A stretch of DNA of 12,770 nt from Bacillota bacterium (GCA_017578085.1 PKQR01000053.1:1-12770); one strand, 5' to 3'; positions 1 through 6,421 are shown, counted from the first letter of the stretch. Translations and numbers: made by a program. The notes: generated by a model not told the origin, from the letters alone.

Positions 1-61
1 TGGTGCCCCGGCCCTTGGTGTGCACGCTGCCCACGGCTGGGGCATGGCCGTTCTGCTGCAT
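1..61 (-). CDS. Partial unknown gene, N-terminal end only
   Basis: A reading frame opens just after the perR stop codon on the same strand and runs off the left edge. The first 20 residues are MQQNGHAPAVGSVHTKGRGT. An AAGGAG ribosome binding site overlaps the perR stop codon and lies 12 nt before this ATG, which is rather long. The frame is also open upstream (an ATT lies 9 nt before the ATG), so the true start is uncertain. The position suggests co-transcription with the PerR-like gene. I do not recognise the product, and too little is visible to assign a function. Confidence 0.35.
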   Translation of the reverse strand, partial: MQQNGHAPAVGSVHTKGRGT

Positions 62-77
62 GATGGCAATCCGCTCC

Positions 78-515
78 TTATCCGTTGTGCTCGGGTTCGC
101 CCGGCGCCGCGCCCGGGCTCCCGGCTGGTTGTGCGCAAGCGTCACAAATGCCGCCGAACTCGAGAAACACCTGGTCCACCCGGGCGAACCCGCTCGCGCG
201 CCGGATCGCCTCCAGGGCTTCGGCCGGCAGCTCCACCGTGGGCACATCCACGATGCGCCCGCAGCGGCGGCAGCGGAGGTGGCTGTGATCCTCAAGGTTG
301 GCGTCGTAGAGCGCGGGGCCGTCGGCCTGCGGGTACTCCCGGATCAACCCCTCCGCGGTCAGGGAAGCCAGGGCCCTGTACACGGTCCCAAGGCTGATGC
401 CGGGGATTTCCCGGCTCACCTCTTCGTACACCCACCGGGCGTCGGGGTGGTGAGGCGCCCGGCGGACCGCAGCCAGCACCGCCGCCTTTTGCTTGGTGTT
501 CCGGAACTTGGCCAT
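78..515 (-). CDS. perR: PerR-type peroxide-sensing repressor (Fur family)
   Basis: A 145-aa Fur-family metalloregulator, of usual family length. An N-terminal winged-helix DNA-binding domain (about residues 5-65, with LGTVYRAL as the recognition-helix region) is followed by a metal-binding dimerisation domain. Aligning by motif to Bacillus subtilis PerR, all regulatory-metal ligands are present: H23, D71, H77, H79 and D90. Residue D71 sits six before H77, where PerR has Asp85 and Fur normally has Glu; this favours PerR. Structural zinc cysteines are C82/C85 (CRRC) and C124/C127 (CDAC). In PerR, iron-catalysed oxidation of the histidines releases DNA and derepresses peroxide-defence genes; here that role is inferred. 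The ATG at 515 fits the family N-terminus, although its Shine-Dalgarno (GGGAG, 2 nt away) is poorly spaced; the frame is open further upstream. A Per-box-like palindrome lies 54 bp upstream, suggesting autoregulation. Confidence 0.9.
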   Translation of the reverse strand: MAKFRNTKQKAAVLAAVRRAPHHPDARWVYEEVSREIPGISLGTVYRALASLTAEGLIREYPQADGPALYDANLEDHSHLRCRRCGRIVDVPTVELPAEALEAIRRASGFARVDQVFLEFGGICDACAQPAGSPGAAPGEPEHNG

Positions 516-568
516 GGCTCCCGACAGGGCGTCCCCGTCCTGCTCCGTTCGCCTTCCCTTACCGTAAC

Positions 569-583
569 TAGTAATGATTACTA
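569..583. promoter_or_regulatory. Per/Fur box, perfect 7-1-7 inverted repeat
   Basis: TAGTAATGATTACTA is a perfect 7-1-7 inverted repeat in an otherwise GC-rich region. It matches the architecture of the known PerR box (TTATAATNATTATAA) at most positions. It lies 54 bp before the perR start and 110 bp before the small membrane gene at 693, so it could control both divergent genes. The palindrome and its symmetry are seen directly; binding by the neighbouring PerR is inferred. Confidence 0.75.
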
Positions 584-692
584 TTAACGGCAACCGGCGG
601 GTTTCCTTCCTGCCCGCGCCAAAAATTCGCGTAAGACGCCGGCGCGGAAACCGGCCGGCAACCGCACACACTAGCCGCTGAGGTGAGGTGAC

Positions 693-866
693 ATGAGCAC
701 CGGGTGGGTTGTCGCGCTGCTGGGCGTCATCGTATCGCTGGCGGCGTGGACCATGTGGATGGGGACTATGTTTGGGGCAGGGCTTCTGGGCTTCGGCCTC
801 GCCCACATCGTGCTGGGGGTCCTGGACGCGCTCTTTCACCGGCGGGCGCCGGCGGAGAACCGCTGA
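693..866 (+). CDS. Small two-helix membrane protein, unknown function
   Basis: A 57-aa protein beginning MSTGWVVALLGVIVSLAAWT. Two hydrophobic segments (about residues 5-20 and 27-46) with a Met/Trp-rich turn between them (TMWMGTMFG) predict a helical hairpin in the membrane. The short tail is basic then polar (HRRAPAENR). The ATG is preceded by a good ribosome binding site (GAGGTGA, 3-5 nt away) and codon third positions are mostly G or C, as in real genes here. It is divergent from perR and downstream of the Per-box palindrome, so peroxide or metal control is possible. I do not recognise the family. Confidence 0.72.
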   Translation: MSTGWVVALLGVIVSLAAWTMWMGTMFGAGLLGFGLAHIVLGVLDALFHRRAPAENR

Positions 867-902
867 GCGCCTGTTACTGAGCAGCTACACCTTGCAGGCT
901 GG

Positions 903-908
903 GGGAGG
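903..908 (+). promoter_or_regulatory. Ribosome binding site for the proline-rich ORF
   Basis: GGGAGG lies 6 nt before a GTG at 915, with a second AGGAGG overlapping it. This is the main reason to prefer the plus-strand GTG frame over the other frames open across the repeat. Confidence 0.5.
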
Positions 909-914
909 AGGACT

Positions 915-1226
915 GTGCCGCAATGCAGCCTCCAGCCGCGTTTCCCGGGCGGCAGCTCCCTCAGCTCGCGACCGGGCCGGCCTCCTGCGGACCAGCCTCC
1001 TGCAGGCCGACCTCCTGTAGGCCAGCCTCCTCCAGTTCAGCCTCCTGCAGGCCAACCTCCTGCGGGCCAACTCCCTGCGGGCCGGGCTCAGGCAGCTCGG
1101 CCTCCTCCGGGCCGGCCCTCTCACCGGCGGCCCGTCCCGGGACAGCGGCCTCCCGGCGGGCCCTGGCGCCGGCGGCCTGCGCCCAGGCCAGCGTCGCCTG
1201 CCGGGCCCCGAGGACAGCGGCCATAA
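915..1226 (+). CDS. Candidate proline/arginine-rich repeat protein
   Basis: A 103-aa frame starting at GTG behind a strong ribosome binding site. It begins MPQCSLQPRFPGGSS, then has about seven pentapeptide repeats of the form PPAGQ/PPAGR (roughly residues 22-56), then a basic Pro/Arg/Gly tail (for example PGQRPPGGPWRRR). Such low-complexity, very basic proteins occur among spore coat and surface proteins, but I cannot identify a family. The doubt is serious. The same DNA is open in another plus frame (923-1330, Cys-Pro repeats CRPTS) and on the minus strand (961-1224, acidic repeats GLQEA). In the minus frame about 84% of third positions are G/C, against about 61% in this frame. The call rests on the ribosome binding site. 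Confidence 0.4.
   Translation: MPQCSLQPRFPGGSSLSSRPGRPPADQPPAGRPPVGQPPPVQPPAGQPPAGQLPAGRAQAARPPPGRPSHRRPVPGQRPPGGPWRRRPAPRPASPAGPRGQRP
979..1113. repeat. 15-bp tandem repeat, nine units
   Basis: Nine consecutive 15-bp units start at 979, 994, 1009, 1024, 1039, 1054, 1069, 1084 and 1099. The typical unit is AGCCTCCTGCAGGCC, with variation mostly at the first two and last few bases. The eighth unit (GGGCTCAGGCAGCTC) is the most diverged. The period is a multiple of three, so every frame encodes a pentapeptide repeat and none is broken by copy-number change. This keeps several frames open and makes the coding strand hard to choose. Confidence 0.9.
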
Positions 1227-1496
1227 ACAGGGCCGTCCGTCCACGCTTACGCCCCTTCCCTGCTGCCGGCGCGCCGCGGGCCTGCGGCGGTGCGAAACAG
1301 GCCCGGCCTGCAGGCGGCTCGCTCGTTTGATCCCTTCTTCCCGCCGCCAGAGATGTCCTCGTAGTCCTTGAGCTCTCCGGCAGGGTCCTGGCGCTGCGTC
1401 TCGAACATCCGACGAAAACGGCGCCGCGGGCCTTGCAGTGGCCGGCGGCGCCGCCGCATGGGAAACAGGCGGCACACGAGGAGCGGACGAGCAGCC
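1227..1496. other. 270-bp stretch without a confident gene
   Basis: No well-supported gene. A minus frame (1460 down to 1247) reads MRRRRRPLQGPRRRF at its start and contains RMFETQRQDPAGELKDYEDI, with mostly G/C third positions, as a real gene would have; but there is no ribosome binding site before its ATGs and no recognised domain. One base removed from the CCCC run at 1252-1255 would join it to the minus acidic-repeat frame ending at 961. The stretch also carries the leader of the LysE-family gene, with AGGAG at 1479-1483. I see no recognisable riboswitch. Confidence 0.4.
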
Positions 1497-2141
1497 TTGG
1501 ACTTATGGACCCTGTTCACGACGGCGTTTCTTGTCGGGCTTTCCGGTGCGGCGGCACCCGGCCCGCTGACGGGCATGGCGGTGCGGGAGGCAAGCCGGGG
1601 AGGCTTCTGGCGCGGCTGGTCGGTGGCGTTGGGGCACGCGGTGCCGGAAGCGCTGCTGGTGGCGGGCCTCGCTTACGGCCTTGGCAGCTGGCTGAGCCAG
1701 GCGCCGGTGGTCGGCACCCTGTCGGTTATCGGCGGCCTGGTCCTGCTCTGGATGGGGCGCAGCACGGTGCTGGAGGCGCGAACCGCCCGCCTGCCCGGAG
1801 CCGGCGACGCGGCCGGCCGCCCGGCGGGCAATGCGGTGCTGGCCGGGGTGGGGACCACCTTGTCCAACCCATACTGGTTTCTCTGGTGGGCCACCATCGG
1901 CTCGGGCTACGTGGCCCTCTCCCAGGCGGGCGGGAAGCTCGCGGTGGCGGTGTTTTTCATCGGCCACATCCTGGCGGACGTCGGCTGGCTGGGCCTAGTG
2001 GCGGGTTTGGTCGCGTCGGGCCGGCGGTTCATCGGCGACGGCGTTTACCGGGGCGTGCTGGCCTTTCTGGGTGTGTTCCTCCTGGGCTTCGGCGTGTACT
2101 TCCTCTGGACGGGTTGGCGTTTCTTGAGCGGCAACGCCTGA
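1497..2141 (+). CDS. LysE/RhtB-family amino-acid exporter
   Basis: A 214-aa integral membrane protein of the LysE superfamily, which exports amino acids or similar small molecules by proton exchange. The N-terminal signature is clear: LVGLSGAAAPGPLTGMAVRE (residues 12-31), with the family's PGP motif. A typical SNPYWFLWW segment follows at about 123-131. About six hydrophobic segments are visible, around 3-22, 45-65, 70-88, 112-132, 146-172 and 185-207. I chose the TTG at 1497 because it puts the membrane signature at the usual place and follows AGGAG, though 13 nt away is long. Upstream in-frame ATGs at 1368 and 1458 would add an Arg-rich leader not expected in this family. The substrate cannot be read from sequence. 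Confidence 0.85.
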   Translation: MDLWTLFTTAFLVGLSGAAAPGPLTGMAVREASRGGFWRGWSVALGHAVPEALLVAGLAYGLGSWLSQAPVVGTLSVIGGLVLLWMGRSTVLEARTARLPGAGDAAGRPAGNAVLAGVGTTLSNPYWFLWWATIGSGYVALSQAGGKLAVAVFFIGHILADVGWLGLVAGLVASGRRFIGDGVYRGVLAFLGVFLLGFGVYFLWTGWRFLSGNA

Positions 2142-2162
2142 CGCGCTGGCCGGGCCAGCGCG
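2142..2162. terminator. Hairpin between convergent lysE-type and aminotransferase genes
   Basis: CGCGCTGG pairs with CCAGCGCG around a 5-base loop, beginning one base after the exporter stop codon and before the aminotransferase stop at 2207. There is no T-run, so termination by this GC hairpin alone is inferred from its position between convergent genes. Confidence 0.42.
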
Positions 2163-2206
2163 CGGATCCGAGGCGCATGCGGACCGGCCGGTGAGGCCGG
2201 TGGCGC

Positions 2207-3316
2207 CTACAACCGCGCCAGGAACTCTTCCAGCCGATCCATGGCCTGGGGGAAATCGGCCCGGCCGAGGCCGAGGCGGAAGTGCGGGGTGTTCACGTCG
2301 TAGACCGTCCCCGGCAAGAGCAGCACGCCGGCCTCGTCCACCAGGCGCCGGCAAAACTCCTCCACGTCGCCTACCAGCAGCCGCGGGAACCCGATGGGGC
2401 CGGCGGCCGGCCGCACCCAGCGGAAGCGGTCCCCGTGCCGCTCGAAAAACGCGTCGGCCCGGGCGCGGTTTGCGGCCAGGATGGCCCGGTTTCGAGCGAG
2501 GAGCGCCTCGCCCCGGCGGAGGGCCAGCGTAGCGAGGAATTCGCTGGGAGCGCTGTTGCAGATGGTGGTGTAATCCTTGATCGCGGCCATGCGCTCAAGC
2601 AGGCGGCGCTCGCGGGTCGCCACCCACCCGATCCGCAAGCCGGGAAGCCCGTAGCTCTTGGAGAGCACGCCCAGGGACACCGCGTGGGGCCCCAAGTCGC
2701 AGGCGGCGGGCAGCTGCTCCCCGGGGTTTTCTTCTAGCCCCCGGTACACCTCGTCGGAAAACAGGATTACGCCCCGCTCGCCCGTAATGCGCACAAGCTC
2801 CTCAAAGGCGTCTCGCGGCATGAGCCAGCCCGTCGGATTGTGCGGGGTGTTGAGGACGACGGCCCGCGTGTTGTCCCGCAGGAGGCGCTTGAGCTCGTCG
2901 ATGTCCAGGGCCCAGCCGGCTTCCTCGCGCGCGGTCCACAGGCTGACCTGGCAACCGAGGGCGGCGGCCACGTCCCGCAGCGACTGGTAGCACGGGCTGT
3001 GGACGATGACGTGGTCACCGGGTTGGAGCGCCGCGTGCATGAACACGAAGATCGCTTCCTGGGCGCCGCTGTGCACCAGCACGTCGTCCGGCCCGATGGT
3101 CGCATACAGCCGGGCGATTTCCCGGCGCAGCGCGGGGGAGCCGGGAGACTCGGTGTAGCCCAGCCAGAGGCGTTCCAACTCGTCCCTGGCCCCGGGCTCC
3201 AGGTCCAACAGCTCCCCTAGGGTGAACGACTGGCAGTCCGAAGCGCACAGCACGTGCTTCACGTTGAATTCATAGCGGGCGAAGTAGCGCTCGAGGCGAA
3301 ACTCGGGCAGCCGCAC
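2207..3316 (-). CDS. PLP-dependent aminotransferase, class I/II fold
   Basis: A 369-aa fold-type I aminotransferase, probably cytoplasmic. Visible landmarks: NTPHNPTG (156-163), with the Asn that contacts the PLP ring; SDEVYRGLE (187-195), with the Asp that pairs with the pyridine nitrogen and the Tyr that contacts O3'; LSKSYGLPGLRIGW (218-231), with K220 as the Schiff-base lysine and R228 as a phosphate ligand; and R347 in FRLGLGR as the likely substrate-carboxylate arginine. The GTG start at 3316 follows AGGAGG with an 8-nt spacer; the open frame continuing upstream lies antisense to the oxidoreductase gene and is not part of the protein. The amino donor and acceptor cannot be specified. 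The related PatB/MalY-type C-S lyases are less likely but cannot be excluded. It is divergent from the oxidoreductase at 3461, sharing a 144-bp control region. Confidence 0.9.
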   Translation of the reverse strand: MRLPEFRLERYFARYEFNVKHVLCASDCQSFTLGELLDLEPGARDELERLWLGYTESPGSPALRREIARLYATIGPDDVLVHSGAQEAIFVFMHAALQPGDHVIVHSPCYQSLRDVAAALGCQVSLWTAREEAGWALDIDELKRLLRDNTRAVVLNTPHNPTGWLMPRDAFEELVRITGERGVILFSDEVYRGLEENPGEQLPAACDLGPHAVSLGVLSKSYGLPGLRIGWVATRERRLLERMAAIKDYTTICNSAPSEFLATLALRRGEALLARNRAILAANRARADAFFERHGDRFRWVRPAAGPIGFPRLLVGDVEEFCRRLVDEAGVLLLPGTVYDVNTPHFRLGLGRADFPQAMDRLEEFLARL

Positions 3317-3355
3317 GGCGCACACCTCCTGCGGGCCATCGGTGGGCACGCGGAC

Positions 3356-3366
3356 TATGATACAAT
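3356..3366 (+). promoter_or_regulatory. -10-like element upstream of the flavin oxidoreductase
   Basis: TATGATACAAT contains two overlapping -10-like hexamers (TATGAT and TACAAT) in the only AT-rich patch between the two divergent starts. No convincing -35 (TTGACA-like) is seen 16-18 bp upstream on the plus strand. The element may belong to an extended or regulated promoter, so the call is weak. Confidence 0.3.
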
Positions 3367-3448
3367 ATCCCTGGCCAACGCCCCAGGGGCGCGGCCCGGC
3401 CGCAGGCGAAAAGCCCGCAGGTACGGCCACGCCGGCAGGCGAAGACAA

Positions 3449-3454
3449 GGGAGG
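3449..3454 (+). promoter_or_regulatory. Ribosome binding site deciding the GTG 3461 start
   Basis: GGGAGG in a purine-rich run sits exactly 6 nt before GTG 3461. The downstream in-frame ATG at 3494 has only GGAG 2 nt away, which is too close. Confidence 0.6.
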
Positions 3455-3460
3455 AAAGGA

Positions 3461-4537
3461 GTGCCCCTGCCCCGGGCGGGGCAAGCTGGAGCCATGGAGC
3501 TTGGCATTTACTCCTTTGTGGAGAACACACCCATCGCGCCCACCGGGAAGACGCTCTCTCCGGAAGAGCGCATGCGCAATTTGCTGGAAGAGATCCGGCT
3601 CGCGGACGAGGTGGGTCTCGACGTTTTCGGCATCGGCGAACACCACCGGCCCGAGTACTTGGCGTCGGCCCCGGCGGTGGTGCTGGCCGCGGCGGCCGCC
3701 CGCACCAAGCGCATCCGCCTCACCAGCGCCGTGTCCGTCATCAGCTCCGACGACCCGGTGCGGGTGTTCCAGGCCTTCGCCACCCTTGACCTCATCAGCG
3801 GCGGCCGGGCGGAGATCATGGTCGGCCGCGGCTCCTTCATCGAGTCGTTCCCGCTGTTTGGCTACGACCTGGCCGACTACGAGGAGCTCTTTGAGGAGAA
3901 GCTCGAGCTCCTCTTGAAGCTCCGGGAGTCCGAGCGGATCACCTGGCGCGGGCGGCACCGCCCGCCCATCGACAACCTGGGTGTCTACCCGCGGCCGGTG
4001 CAAAACCCGCTGCCGGTGTGGGTGGCCGTCGGCGGCACGCCCAGCTCGGCCGTGCGGGCCGGGCGGCTGGGGCTGCCCATGGCCATCGGCATTATCGGCG
4101 GGATTGCCGAGCGGTTCCGCGTGTTGGCGGACCTGCACCGGGAGGCGGCCCGGCAGGCCGGCCATGCGCCGCCGCGCCTCAGCATCAACTCCCACGGTTT
4201 CATCGCCGACACGTCCCAGGAGGCCATGGACCTGGCCTACCCCGCGTGGAAACTGCAGATGGACCGCATCGGCCGCGAGCGGGGCTGGGCGCCGATGACC
4301 CGGGCGCAGCTGGAGGCGTCCGCGACTTTGCGGGGCGCCGACTTCATCGGCAGCCCGCAGCAGGTCATCGAGAAGATCCTGTACCAGCACGAGATCTTCG
4401 GCCACGACCGGTTCCTCTTGCAGATGACGGTGGGCTCGATCCCCCACGACAAGGTGCTGCGGTCTATCGAGCTGTTTGGCACGGTGGTGGCGCCCGCGGT
4501 GCGGCGGGCCATCGGGCAGCGCCAACAGGCCCGCTGA
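3461..4537 (+). CDS. Luciferase-like (LLM class) flavin-dependent oxidoreductase
   Basis: A 358-aa protein of the bacterial luciferase-like monooxygenase family, which uses reduced FMN or F420 to oxidise small organic substrates; substrate unknown. Features: MELGIYSFVENTP (from residue 12) as the first strand; GIGEHHRPEY (58-67), with the conserved active-site EHH; LTSAVSVISSDDPVRVFQ (87-104); SGGRAEIMVGRGSFIESFPLFGYDL (113-137 region), with the flavin-phosphate GRG loop; VWVAVGGTP (186-194) and SINSHGF (241-247) on later barrel strands. The family normally starts at MELGIY (ATG 3494, giving 347 aa). I prefer GTG 3461 because of its ribosome binding site, which adds 11 residues (MPLPRAGQAGA). 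The gene is divergent from the aminotransferase and convergent with the VanW-domain gene. Whether the aminotransferase is functionally linked is unknown. Confidence 0.9.
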   Translation: MPLPRAGQAGAMELGIYSFVENTPIAPTGKTLSPEERMRNLLEEIRLADEVGLDVFGIGEHHRPEYLASAPAVVLAAAAARTKRIRLTSAVSVISSDDPVRVFQAFATLDLISGGRAEIMVGRGSFIESFPLFGYDLADYEELFEEKLELLLKLRESERITWRGRHRPPIDNLGVYPRPVQNPLPVWVAVGGTPSSAVRAGRLGLPMAIGIIGGIAERFRVLADLHREAARQAGHAPPRLSINSHGFIADTSQEAMDLAYPAWKLQMDRIGRERGWAPMTRAQLEASATLRGADFIGSPQQVIEKILYQHEIFGHDRFLLQMTVGSIPHDKVLRSIELFGTVVAPAVRRAIGQRQQAR

Positions 4538-4566
4538 CTACCGCGGCGGCCCTCCGCTACGTCAGC
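4533..4566. terminator. Hairpin spanning both convergent stop codons
   Basis: GCTGAC (4533-4538) pairs with GTCAGC (4561-4566), and GCGG can pair with CCGC inside. The plus-strand TGA of the oxidoreductase and the minus-strand TGA of the VanW-domain gene lie in opposite arms of the stem. A shared bidirectional terminator is likely from position, but no T-run is present. Confidence 0.35.
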
Positions 4567-5533
4567 CGCCGGGCCCGTACTCGACGATCCGGGGCAGGGG
4601 CCGGTATTGGTCAGTGCCCAGCTCACGGCGCTCCGGCGTCCGGCCGGGGTAGGCCACGGTCACCGCGGTGCGCACGGTGACGCCGTCGATCCCCTCGATG
4701 ACGACCCGCTCCTGACCTGCGGCAAGCCCGGGGTTGGGGCGGCGGATGGTGGGAAAAGGCGTGCGGGCGAGCTCTTCCTGGTGCCACTCGACGCGCGGCG
4801 GGTCGTAGCTGCCGTACAAGGCCACATACACGGTGTTCCCTTCCGCCGCGGCCCAGACGACAACCGGCGCATCGCCGTCCACCCGCAGGCGGAGGTCCTT
4901 GTAGCCCCAGGCCACCGCCGCGTCCCGGCCCGGCGGCACGTAGGGCACCGGCATGCTGTGGGGGTGGCGTTCCACGACGGTCACGCCGGCCATGACGGCG
5001 GCGTTGTACAGGGCGGTGGACACTTTGCACACGCCGCCGCCGGTGCTGGGGACCAGGCGCCCGCCCGCGTAGGACGGGCCCTGCCGGTAGCCCCGGCCGG
5101 AGGTATAGGGCCCGAGGACGGCGTTGAGGGACATGACCCGGCCCGGCTGCAGCACGGTGCCCGCGAGGTAGCCGGCCGCGACCGCGACGTTTTCGGTTTC
5201 CTCAAAAAGGGGATCGGGGAAGCTGACCATGAACGCCCCCACCAGGCGCACGGCGCCGGTGGCTTCCTGGAGCGCCACGAGTTCCGGCGAGGGCCGGCGC
5301 GCCCATGGCAGCCCGTCCTCGTAGACGGGCCCGGACCGCGGGGCGGCCGCGGCACCGGGCCAACCGCAGAGCCCCTCGCCGCCCGTGCGGCTGGCGAGGG
5401 CCCAGGCCGCCACGCTCAAGGCCAACGCCACCAACCCGGCGAACCGCCGGCGCCACAGTCCGTGCCCAAGGCGCACCAGGCGGGCCGGGAGCCCGATCAC
5501 GACCATCCTGCGGCGCGGGCCGCCCGGGGGCAT
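4562..5533 (-). CDS. VanW-domain envelope protein
   Basis: A 323-aa membrane-anchored or exported protein. The basic N-terminus (residues 7-30) leads to one hydrophobic segment (about 31-48, FAGLVALALSVAAWALAS), so the rest should lie outside the membrane. The VanW core covers about 97-240: VLQPGRVMSLNAVLGP (127-142), RGYRQGPSYAGGRLVPSTGG (147-166) with GGGVCKVSTALYNA (165-178), and ERHPHSMPVPYVPPGRD (188-204), all characteristic of this family. The C-terminal segment (about 276-320, GIDGVTVRTAVTVAYPG) resembles a G5-type beta domain, as often found next to VanW. VanW proteins are cell-wall associated and common in spore-forming Bacillota; the molecular function is not established. The start ATG follows GGGAGG with a 4-nt spacer. 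It is divergent from the barrel-like gene at 5779. Confidence 0.88.
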   Translation of the reverse strand: MPPGGPRRRMVVIGLPARLVRLGHGLWRRRFAGLVALALSVAAWALASRTGGEGLCGWPGAAAAPRSGPVYEDGLPWARRPSPELVALQEATGAVRLVGAFMVSFPDPLFEETENVAVAAGYLAGTVLQPGRVMSLNAVLGPYTSGRGYRQGPSYAGGRLVPSTGGGVCKVSTALYNAAVMAGVTVVERHPHSMPVPYVPPGRDAAVAWGYKDLRLRVDGDAPVVVWAAAEGNTVYVALYGSYDPPRVEWHQEELARTPFPTIRRPNPGLAAGQERVVIEGIDGVTVRTAVTVAYPGRTPERRELGTDQYRPLPRIVEYGPGG

Positions 5534-5778
5534 GCAACCTCCCTCCATTTCTTCAGGCGACACGTAAGGCGTATGTGGGACGCGGCGCCTCGATTCCGGC
5601 TTGGGGCACGTGGAGGCGACGGAATTGCGCCCTGGAGGCGGGCGGGGCGCTGCACCCGGTTTCGGGCGCTGGAAGGATTGCCCAATTTGGCCCAGAATTA
5701 CACCATGGACCCGCCTGCCGCCGTGACCCGGCAGACGGCACATCATCCAGCTAGTGAACATCAGGAGGAGGTCTTACA

Positions 5779-6291
5779 GTGCGCCGCTCGGCATTGTTCG
5801 CCGTCATCTTGGCCGTGTGCGCGCTGGCCTTTGCGGCCAATCCCGTCCCGGCGGCCGCGCAAAACGTGTGGGTCTCCGTGGGGGCCCTGCTCGGCGAAGA
5901 AAGCACGAACCAGGCGTTTCTGACCGGTGAGGTCAGCCTTCCTGGCCCCTGGTCGCTGGGCCTTGAGTACCAGGGCAAGGAAGTCGCCGTTGGCGCCCGG
6001 TGGGGTGGCAACCAGGGCTTCTACGGCCAGTTGGGCATGTCGGAGAACGGCACCCGTGTGGAGGTGGGCGTCTGGGGCTCCACCAGGCTCTCTAGCGCCG
6101 TCGAGGCTAGGGGTTGGTTCGGTGCGTCCTCCTACCTCGGCAGCGAGAGCTCCAAGCTTGAGTTCACGGGGCGGGCCGAGGCGTACGTGCCCTTCGCCAA
6201 CTCCCTGTTTGCCCTCGTCGGCGTCGACGGTATCTTTGTCGACGGCGGGCACAAGTTCTTGGGCCGCATCGGCATCGGCACCTACTTCTGA
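5779..6291 (+). CDS. Secreted small beta-barrel-like protein, unknown family
   Basis: A 170-aa protein starting at GTG, 7 nt after AGGAGG. It has a clear Sec signal peptide (MRRSALFAVILAVCALAFAA..., predicted cleavage after AAA at about residue 27, before QN). The mature part alternates polar and hydrophobic residues in short segments rich in Gly and aromatics: VWVSVGALLG (30-39), WSLGLEYQG (58-66), VAVGARWG (69-76), FYGQLGMSE (81-89), TRVEVGVWG (92-100), VEARGWFGAS (108-117), KLEFTGRAEAYVPF (126-139), FALVGVDGIFV (144-154), and GRIGIGTYF ending at the last residue. This pattern, and a C-terminal Phe, resembles 8-strand outer-membrane barrels. A soluble beta protein is the alternative. No family is recognised. 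It is followed by a strong terminator, so it is a single-gene unit. Confidence 0.75.
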   Translation: MRRSALFAVILAVCALAFAANPVPAAAQNVWVSVGALLGEESTNQAFLTGEVSLPGPWSLGLEYQGKEVAVGARWGGNQGFYGQLGMSENGTRVEVGVWGSTRLSSAVEARGWFGASSYLGSESSKLEFTGRAEAYVPFANSLFALVGVDGIFVDGGHKFLGRIGIGTYF

Positions 6292-6336
6292 TCGCTACTT
6301 CCGATCCGGCATAGCCGCGACGGTAGGCAAGCTGGG

Positions 6337-6377
6337 GCGAGGCACGGCCACGACCGACCGTGCCTCGCTTCATGTTT
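6337..6377 (+). terminator. Intrinsic terminator after the barrel-like gene
   Basis: A perfect 11-bp stem, GCGAGGCACGG (6337-6347) with CCGTGCCTCGC (6358-6368), closes a 10-base loop. TTCATGTTT follows on the plus strand, a short broken T-tract. It lies 45 bp after the barrel-like stop codon and also separates it from the convergent metallo-hydrolase. Confidence 0.75.
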
Positions 6378-6421
6378 CCCCTCGCTTGATCTTTCCGGGC
6401 TGCCGGCCCATTAGGGACCCG

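Noticed and set aside
979..1113. CRISPR array
   Set aside because: The 15-bp units are directly adjacent with no spacers, and no cas gene is in the window.
1320..1496. Possible riboswitch before the LysE-family exporter
   Set aside because: I looked for guanidine, manganese and lysine riboswitch signatures, because such exporters are sometimes controlled this way, and found no convincing core motif.
3317..4525. Upstream extension of the aminotransferase frame to 772 aa
   Set aside because: The extra part is antisense to the flavin oxidoreductase and has low-complexity His/Arg/Gly composition. The aminotransferase has its own ribosome binding site and GTG at 3316.
4607..5923. Long plus-strand open frame across the VanW-domain gene
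   Set aside because: It is the antisense of a gene with clear VanW motifs, and its composition is typical of a high-GC shadow frame.
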